Assembly (NCBI GenBank): GCA_936440205.1
Contig: OW387134.1
Coordinates: 21,926,908-21,990,907 of the forward strand
DNA length: 64,000 bases
Source: Lepidonotus clava
Lineage: Eukaryota > Annelida > Polychaeta > Phyllodocida > Polynoidae
Direction: 5' to 3'
The position numbers and the translations under genes were made by a program. Numbering within the stretch: the stretch's first letter is position 1; each line of letters starts with the position of its first letter. The notes under the pieces are model-generated. The model saw only the letters and a program-made list of their open reading frames with translations, ran no database searches and was not told the origin of the DNA. Of the stretch, positions 60,301-64,000 are shown piece after piece.

Positions 60301-61438
60301 GAACCGGCTGGCTTTGTAAAGGCGGCCATGGGCAGGTAGCAGCAGCAGCAGAAGCCACACTGAGAAGCCCGGCTGGTGTGGCTTCCCGGCCTCCCCGGGG
60401 CCCGCCGCTGGGCGCCAGCATTAAGCCCCCCGAATAGACTACCAACTACACCCCGTCACTAATCCCGCGCTAAGCACGGCTTCCGCGCTCATCAGACAAT
60501 TTGCAGAGGCAGATGCAAACGGGAAAATCAATCAAGTGATTTGGGCTGTGGCGGAGTAGGAGCAGGGAGGGGTGGCGGGCGACGCTGTTGCTGGTCTCAC
60601 TACTATACAATGCTGATTAGGCCCAGCGCCAACACCCTCACTATTGACGTTACCTGAGACAAATACTGACTGGAATGCTGGGGCTCAATACTTTTTACTT
60701 GCTGGGAACCTGCCTGCCTGCCGTGAGCGGGGCCTAGCAATAAGATTAAATCCCCTCCCCTCGTTCGGCCGGCCAAACATGCTGATGTAATTCGACCCAA
60801 AAGGTTTTAATGACTGCCAGCTTGTTGCCATGAAACCCCGTCTTTGGATCATGTTGTCAGGCCAGGCGCGGAACCTGGTGGACTTTTTAAGGTGCAGGAT
60901 CTCCGATGTATCAAATGTCCAATTATACCAATTCCTATGATCGTTCTTTAGCTTCTACAATCAACAGTTAACGCCACCATCTTTCAGTAGAGAAGTATAA
61001 CCTGATTATCTCACACAATACTAAAGCGTCTATAGCGTTATTCAACGTTGTTTAAACTGTTTCTTACACGTTTACAAAACACAGCCGAGAAGTGTGTGTA
61101 GCATAGGTGTGTTTTTATGTAAGAATATCAGTATCCTTAGGAGGATTTACAATTTCAAACATAATTAAATTGGTGTACATTGTCTCAGGGCTGAACCTCT
61201 TAAAACTTTTTTAGATTATTTATGCATAGTTATAAAAGTAACCTAACATAAAAACATTCAAAAAGAAATTTCCTTGAAGTACAATTTTAAATGTTACTCA
61301 ATTAATTCCCCATCTTCCACATTACAAGTTGATTGATTTAAAACCTACCTTGGATTTCTCCATCACACCCTCCAGGCATTCGAAGTAGGACCCGTCGCTG
61401 ATCGGCTCAGATGGGTTTTCGATCACGTTCTTCATCAT
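36180..61438 (-). CDS. TLN: Talin, C-terminal rod half (21 coding exons, 5' part outside window)
   Basis: Talin is the cytoskeletal adaptor that binds integrin beta tails with its head and actin and vinculin with its rod, at focal adhesions and muscle attachment sites. Twenty-one exons, read right to left, translate without a stop into about 1173 residues that align in order with vertebrate talin from about residue 1370 to the end: R7, the inserted R8, R9-R12, the R13 I/LWEQ actin-binding bundle and the dimerisation helix. Every exon has AG/GT borders, and the three split codons (phase 2 at 48307/47451, phase 1 at 42812/40910) close correctly. Head, neck and R1-R6 must lie beyond 64,000. The first intron shown is at least 2.5 kb, and the one between 58405 and 53089 is 5.3 kb. 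Exon borders were assigned by eye from homology and splice consensus. Confidence 0.97.
36683..36817 (-). CDS. TLN: Talin exon, end of R13 and start of dimerisation helix
   Basis: Forty-five codons, SAGNAVKRATDALVRSAQQT to HRMVGGLAQ, phase 0/0. Human has AAGNAVKRASDNLVKAAQK and KEKMVGGIAQ. Confidence 0.97.
37154..37399 (-). CDS. TLN: Talin exon, R13
   Basis: Eighty-two codons, MGTYQTDADEDSQWSEGLIS to AMKRLQ, phase 0/0. SQWSEGLISAARMVAAAT and QGHASEEKLISSAKQVASST are near identical to human and carry I/LWEQ signature residues. The initial Met is internal, not a start. Confidence 0.98.
38632..38757 (-). CDS. TLN: Talin exon, R13
   Basis: Forty-two codons, SADESLNFEEQILAAAQSIA to ELVAQGK, phase 0/0. 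Human has EADESLNFEEQILEAAKSIA, an I/LWEQ block. Confidence 0.98.
40024..40070. repeat. Inverted repeat with 12-bp perfect arms in a talin intron
   Basis: GAAGTTCCGGTC (40,024-40,035) and GACCGGAACTTC (40,059-40,070) with a 23-bp spacer. A short run of C (39,876-39,886) lies nearby. Confidence 0.7.
40786..40910 (-). CDS. TLN: Talin exon, R13
   Basis: 125 nt (two bases closing the Gly codon plus 41 codons): GNEWVDPDDPLMIAEAELLG to RQLPK, ending phase 0. Human has GTEWVDPEDPTVIAENELLG. Confidence 0.97.
42812..42917 (-). CDS. TLN: Talin exon, R13
   Basis: 106 nt, VLQKPTQENKHMLAMLSKKV to HAAEAIK plus one base (phase 1). Human has LQKPSPELKQQLTGHSKRVAGSVTELIQAAEAMKG. It has no open frame long enough to stand out alone and was found by homology between its neighbours. 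Confidence 0.95.
42950..43200. repeat. 54-bp minisatellite, left block (about 5 copies), talin intron
   Basis: The unit is about 54 bp: CCACGTGGTTATAAACTATA, GCTATTAGCTCAAGTCAATG, ATATCTAAAGGAAT. CACGTG landmarks fall at 42,963, 43,018, 43,071 and 43,123, with a variant at 43,178. It begins 35 bp from the acceptor of the 42,812-42,917 exon. Confidence 0.9.
44062..44240. repeat. 54-bp minisatellite, right block (about 3 copies), talin intron
   Basis: Same unit and orientation as 42,950-43,200, with landmarks at 44,101, 44,155 and 44,209, ending 26 bp from the donor of the 44,267-44,557 exon. The two blocks bracket about 860 bp of unrelated DNA in the same intron. Confidence 0.9.
44267..44557 (-). 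CDS. TLN: Talin exon, start of R13 (I/LWEQ actin-binding module)
   Basis: Ninety-seven codons beginning NYASTDHLEKTVSPEELIRS and ending LLEQVNT, phase 0/0. TTATAKAVAAGNSGRQEDVI matches human MATAKAVAAGNSCRQEDVI. R13 is the main C-terminal F-actin-binding site. The exon is very GC-rich, and a 54-bp minisatellite abuts its donor side. Confidence 0.98.
44755..44871 (-). CDS. TLN: Talin exon, R12
   Basis: Thirty-nine codons, VMVTNVTSLLKTVKTVEDEA to IGQEVR, phase 0/0. Almost identical to human VMVTNVTSLLKTVKAVEDEA. Confidence 0.97.
46305..46334. repeat. Short palindromic element (copy 3 of 3)
   Basis: CATAGAGATACATAT then ATATGTATGTCTATG, 14 of 15 positions paired. It lies in a talin intron. Confidence 0.7.
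46561..46686 (-). CDS. TLN: Talin exon, R12 with vinculin-binding-type helix
   Basis: Forty-two codons, VLLINAVKDVAAALGELISA to LKDSAK, phase 0/0. Human has VLINAVKDVAKALGDLISATK. The buried hydrophobic spacing fits a vinculin-binding helix. Confidence 0.97.
47268..47451 (-). CDS. TLN: Talin exon, R11 to R12
   Basis: 184 nt (one base closing the Arg codon plus 61 codons): RENILKTAKSLVEDTKTLV to SEQPEAQ, ending phase 0. It includes QEQLAQAAQSAVMTITKLSD, matching human QEKLAQAAQSSVATITRLAD. Confidence 0.96.
48307..48473 (-). CDS. TLN: Talin exon, R11, with tandem donor sites
   Basis: 167 nt beginning VSKVLSALQAGSRGTQACIN, ending SFSDH plus two bases of an Arg codon (phase 2). It contains GIIGDLDTTIMFASAGTLN, nearly identical to human. 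The donor used by homology is GTACAA at 48305-48306. A second CACAG/GTACA donor lies 27 nt further on and would add nine codons in frame. Confidence 0.96.
49717..49863 (-). CDS. TLN: Talin exon, R11
   Basis: Forty-nine codons, IANRIRSAVQELGKSCMDLT to ARHVSEK, phase 0/0. Human has IKHRVQELGHGCAALV and CARRVSEKVSHVL at this place. Confidence 0.94.
50144..50263 (-). CDS. TLN: Talin exon, R10 to R11
   Basis: Forty codons, VGKSGSNVAELGGLANQLTK to CSSQE, phase 0/0. It matches human ELGPLANQLTSDYGRLA. Donor GTAAGT at 50143. Confidence 0.92.
50545..50646 (-). CDS. TLN: Talin exon, R10
   Basis: Thirty-four codons, TEERVIASENMSYVDYQTNM to RTAQDM, phase 0/0. Human has SFVDYQTTMVRTAKAIAVTVQEM. Lower GC than the flanking exons. 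Confidence 0.93.
51009..51326 (-). CDS. TLN: Talin exon, R10
   Basis: 106 codons from VSRLANYMEPLAAAAVGTAS to MSKAIAK, phase 0/0. AKEGGGNPK and GVVTAMIDNMSKAI match the human R10 segment AKEAGGNPK and GVVGGMVDSITQAI. GC-rich at third positions. Confidence 0.97.
51687..52103 (-). CDS. TLN: Talin exon, end of R7 and R9
   Basis: The largest talin exon here, 139 codons, beginning AKKAQDPIRSAGVQLVDGA and ending EAERLGHL, phase 0/0. It contains LAVNPKDPP and LDQASLAAISQNLAPR, matching human LAVNPRDPP and LDQASLAAVSQQLAPR. R9 is the bundle that docks on the F3 head domain in the autoinhibited form. Confidence 0.98.
52490..52630 (-). CDS. TLN: Talin exon, end of R8 and return to R7
   Basis: Forty-seven codons beginning VLDNEFTDENRRRCAEAARP, ending PAKISHH, phase 0/0. 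Human has ALDGAFTEENRAQCRAATAP and PAQISPEG at the matching places. Confidence 0.96.
52928..53089 (-). CDS. TLN: Talin exon, R8 with vinculin-binding helix
   Basis: Fifty-four codons from VLSAATIVAKHTSALCNTCR to STANLVKAIK, phase 0/0. Nearly identical to vertebrate talin in this R8 segment, which contains a known vinculin-binding helix. The acceptor lies at 53090-53091. Confidence 0.98.
53945..54070. repeat. Direct duplication, about 50 bp, in the large talin intron
   Basis: GTTTCTTTTAGTACTC is followed by (A/G)AA(G/A)TTTAAA and CTGACTGAAAT at 53,945 and again at 54,020, with about 85% similarity over 50 bp and a 75-bp period. Confidence 0.65.
54075..58400. other. Talin intron interior with GC-rich block
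   Basis: Intron between the 58,405-58,548 and 52,928-53,089 exons. GC-rich sequence at 55,220-55,750 gives long open frames on both strands. None resembles a protein, and no splice sites tie them to talin. Confidence 0.45.
58405..58548 (-). CDS. TLN: Talin exon, R7 to R8 transition
   Basis: Forty-eight codons beginning AAYLVGIADPASEPG, ending in three glutamines, phase 0/0. The human counterpart is AAYLVGVSDPNSQAG. It starts R8, the four-helix bundle inserted in a loop of R7; in vertebrates R8 binds RIAM and DLC1 LD motifs. A 5.3-kb intron follows. Confidence 0.97.
58832..58954 (-). CDS. TLN: Talin exon, R7 helices
   Basis: Forty-one codons beginning VLGVSMTGISNHAKQGDL and ending GLTENSAQ, phase 0/0. 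Human talin-1 has VLGEAMTGISQNAKNGNL at the same place. Acceptor cttttcag, donor GTAAGT. Confidence 0.96.
58960..61340. other. Talin intron with very GC-rich block
   Basis: 59,040-59,890 is strongly GC-rich (GCGCGCC, GGCCGGCC words) and open for over 150 codons on the minus strand, but the reading has no similarity, no repeats of known type and an arginine/proline/glycine bias expected of GC-rich chance frames. It may be a CpG island or intronic regulatory region. Confidence 0.4.
61349..61438 (-). CDS. TLN: Talin exon, start of R7
   Basis: Thirty codons (MMKNVIENPSEP...SYFECLEGVMEKSK), phase 0 at both ends. It matches the vertebrate stretch ending SYFxCLDSxMENSK at the start of R7, the bundle that binds the KN motif of KANK proteins in vertebrates. 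It is the most 5' talin exon I can find; the remaining 2.5 kb to the right edge is intron. Confidence 0.93.
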
Positions 61439-61444
61439 CTGCAA

Positions 61445-64000
61445 ATAACAAGGAGAATGGGCTCTGAGTATGAGTCAAGTAATTGAAAAACATCGGACCA
61501 CCTGCCTATCATCAACCACCCACATATATAAGTCGAATCACTTCAATAGCAGGAAACTACAGGTGGAATATCTGAAAGGTTTTAACTACATAACCTGTTG
61601 TGAATCAGTTTGAGAGAAACAAAAACAGAAGCCACACGAATCCTTTCGGAGCCGTAAGGACGCTTCTGAAATGTATAAAGCTTCTTCGTTGGTCTCAACA
61701 CTGGTTGTGATTTTAAAGTGACGTTTAAAGATTGTAGTTCTTTGCTATGACGCACGGTGACAGTGTTTTAAAGAAGCGGGCAGTGGGTGACATGTGTGGG
61801 TGACATGTGTCATGGCGGTCGTCCCCCACTCGGCAAACGCTGCTGGCCTCTTGCCTCACTCGGAGCATGGCAGGTCGGATGTGATATCCGATGGCCGCGA
61901 CCAGCCCAAATCTCGGCCCTGCGATTCCTCATACAATATTTGCCGAGCGTCTCCCTGGTAACCAATGTAAAGCATACAGCATGGCGGCGGCAACATCCAT
62001 AGTCATGGCGCGGGGCGGGGGGACATCTCGGGGGGACGGGAATCAATTGGCACTGTGTCCACAGAGACTGGGCTGCTAGTTCAGATCTAGCCTCATCTTA
62101 TTCAGTAGACAGTTTGCATCAGCCCATATTCCAAACCAACGCCTCTGATGGTACCGCACTGCCATCCCTCTTTCCGTGAATCGTCCTCTACCATCTATGG
62201 TATAGATTGTGACTTGTCTGTACCGTTTTGATGTTCGCTCAGTGTTATTTATTCCCAGCTTTGGTCAGGAGACTTTGTTTACCAGGCAGGCACAGTCGAT
62301 TTCATCTACAAATCAAAAAATCTGTTAAACCTAGGCCGCAGCGGTGGGTTGTTATCTAAAGGTCAACACTGGACCCCTGAGGTAATATTGACCAACTAGC
62401 GTTACCACTCACCTCAATGTTAAATATGTCCACGTAACCCCCATACAACCTCACGTGTCCGGGAGGCCTTTGAGGCTCCCAACCTTTGGCTTCCCAACGA
62501 CTAGTCATTGGACCTTTAAGTGGCTATCGACCTTTTCACAAAGGCATTGATGTCTTGGTTGAACCATTCGCTCTTCATATCCTAAAGCCAGTTATAACGT
62601 CCAGGGAACTCTTGTTAAGATTGAAACCCCTTTTATGGCCTAGCTTAATTTCTGGCTTCATCCCTGGCTTCACCCATGGCTTCATCCCTGGTTTTACCCA
62701 TGGTTTCACCCCATGGCTTCATCCATGGCTTCAACTATGGCTTCATCCCTGGCTTCAACTATGGCTTCACTTTGGCTTCACCCCAGACTTCTCTCGGTCA
62801 CTGCCAATAAGCCCAAATGTATCACGAAGGTGTCCTATCTGTCACCACATGACCATACTAGAGTGGTCACCGTCTTCACCCTACTGTCACACAACCTCAT
62901 CCTGGAGACAGTATAGACGTATCCAAAGCTGGACAGACAGACCCTATCGACTGGCTGGTAGACTGACGTCCCAATGATATTATATAGGACTGCGGCCGAC
63001 ACCAGTTCCGCACCTTATCACCAGTATCAGTGCCCTACCTCCCTACCCCCACAATGGACGGCTATCAGTATGAAACGGCCCGGGCCTGTAGGTATGGAGA
63101 ACGGTGGTCACATCAAATCGTCCCTAAGCCTCCTCCTGACCAGCTGGGGTGTACCAATGATGTCTGGGAAGCCCTCACTCTATGTCTGGCCTACGTAGCA
63201 TTACTAGGAGGCGCTGTTGAAAAAAAAAGTCAGAGCCGGGTGTTCAGTTAGGAGAACGGTGAGCTTTGGTATTGGTTGGGGTATGGGGAATCCCACAACT
63301 AGACCTGCACAATGTTACCTCGGTTGTGACTGGCTGTCTGTAACGTAGAGTACTAAATCCTAAATCCAAATATTTTCGAAAAGGTGTTCCCCATTTATGT
63401 TCAGGTTATTGATGGAGACAATTGGAAATTTCTACGAATCCAACTGAAAAAAACTATACATTTATCTATTTTTTTCATATTGTACCAGCCCCTACATGAA
63501 ATTATTTTTTCATATCCTTGGTGAATCTCGGATCAGCTGAGAGACGGGACCCCTGAAATGTGGTTCAAGGTCAGTCCTACTGACATTGTCCTGCAGCGGG
63601 AACACTAACTAGATTATGGAGGAAGTGAGATAACATCCTTCCATCGGCCCAAATAGTCAGTCGGCGGATGTGGAGGGGTAGGGGGGACTGTTCCGACTAG
63701 TGGTGGGCGCTCTATTATAAGGACACGTAGTCTGATTCCCGGACAGGGGGTACGGGGGTGGGTGGAGGGCGTGGGGTGGGAGTGGGGGAATGGCTGGTCA
63801 GTCTCTGACACAGCGGCACACTGCCTCCTGCTGTACGCCAAACCACCATCTACTAAGCCCCACCACATGGCCACCGTCCCAAACCAGAATGTCACAGGCA
63901 ATCCAATAAGGCGACGGGCGCTGCTGGTTGTGGTGGTTGTGTTTGGAGGGGTGGGTGGTTAGAAGGTGATGGGCGCGGCCAACGTAGCGTCGTGTATAGT
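61445..64000. other. Talin intron to the right edge
   Basis: No further talin exon is recognised between 61,439 and the edge, so this is intron of at least 2.5 kb. GC-rich patches at 61,880-62,040 and 63,660-63,960 carry chance open frames only. Confidence 0.5.
62648..62792. repeat. 12-bp minisatellite (ATGGCTTCATCC type)
   Basis: About 12 units of (A/C)TGGCTTCA(T/A)CC(C/A) with variants (TGGTTTTACCCA, TGGCTTCAACTA). A higher-order alternation of CATCCCTGG and CACCCATGG pairs is visible. The apparent translation (GFIPGFTHG) is a by-product. Confidence 0.8.

Noticed and set aside
62370-62420. Further talin exon ending at a GTGAGTGG donor near 62,410
   Set aside because: The translation upstream of the donor does not resemble talin before R7 and contains stops in plausible phases.
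62486-62977. 163-codon open frame with GFIPGFTHG repeats
   Set aside because: A by-product of the 12-bp minisatellite; no similarity outside the repeat.

Overview
The window is animal nuclear DNA: AT-rich (roughly 40% GC by eye), intron-rich, full of short non-autonomous transposons, minisatellites and long poly-C/poly-G tracts. Two host genes are clear. The talin protein reads end to end against vertebrate talin, in an invertebrate-type genome with compact exons. A repeat near 25.9 kb resembles, from memory, a repeat common in molluscs, so a lophotrochozoan, probably a mollusc, is the best guess. This rests on pattern memory and not on a search.

Layout. 1-22 kb: no gene I can name. It holds a direct repeat at the left edge, a dispersed repeat pair with a nested miniature transposon (3.6 and 6.1 kb), a near-perfect palindrome (4.6 kb), a tRNA-derived SINE (6.6 kb), a hAT-like miniature element (8.4 kb), a 21-copy 71-bp minisatellite (15.0-16.5 kb) and one isolated exon-like segment of an unknown minus-strand gene (19.9 kb). 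21.3-23.0 kb: a hAT-like 1.2-kb element, a TTAA-flanked miniature element, then a CpG-rich promoter-like stretch. 23.3-24.0 kb: a 5'-truncated LINE. 25.0-32.2 kb, plus strand: a BTB-BACK gene of the BTBD1/2/3/6 type. One BTB exon is followed by two complete, tandemly duplicated terminal exons with identical acceptor phase, so one BTB half can be joined to either of two BACK plus C-terminal halves. 36.2-61.4 kb, minus strand: the last 21 coding exons of talin (about 1173 residues, rod bundle R7 to the dimerisation helix). The N-terminal head and rod R1-R6 lie beyond the right edge.

How it works together. Talin links integrin tails to actin. The part seen here carries the KANK-binding R7 and RIAM/DLC1-binding R8 bundles (known from the family), the autoinhibitory R9, vinculin-binding helices in R10-R12, and the R13 I/LWEQ actin-binding module with the dimerisation helix. 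All splice phases agree across the 21 exons. The BTB gene probably encodes a Cullin-3 adaptor. Its two terminal exons keep the BACK domain nearly constant while the C-terminal presumed substrate-binding part has diverged, which suggests an exon-choice system for changing substrate on a fixed Cullin-3 adaptor. That, and a pair of tandem in-frame 5' splice sites in talin 27 nt apart, are the most interesting observations.
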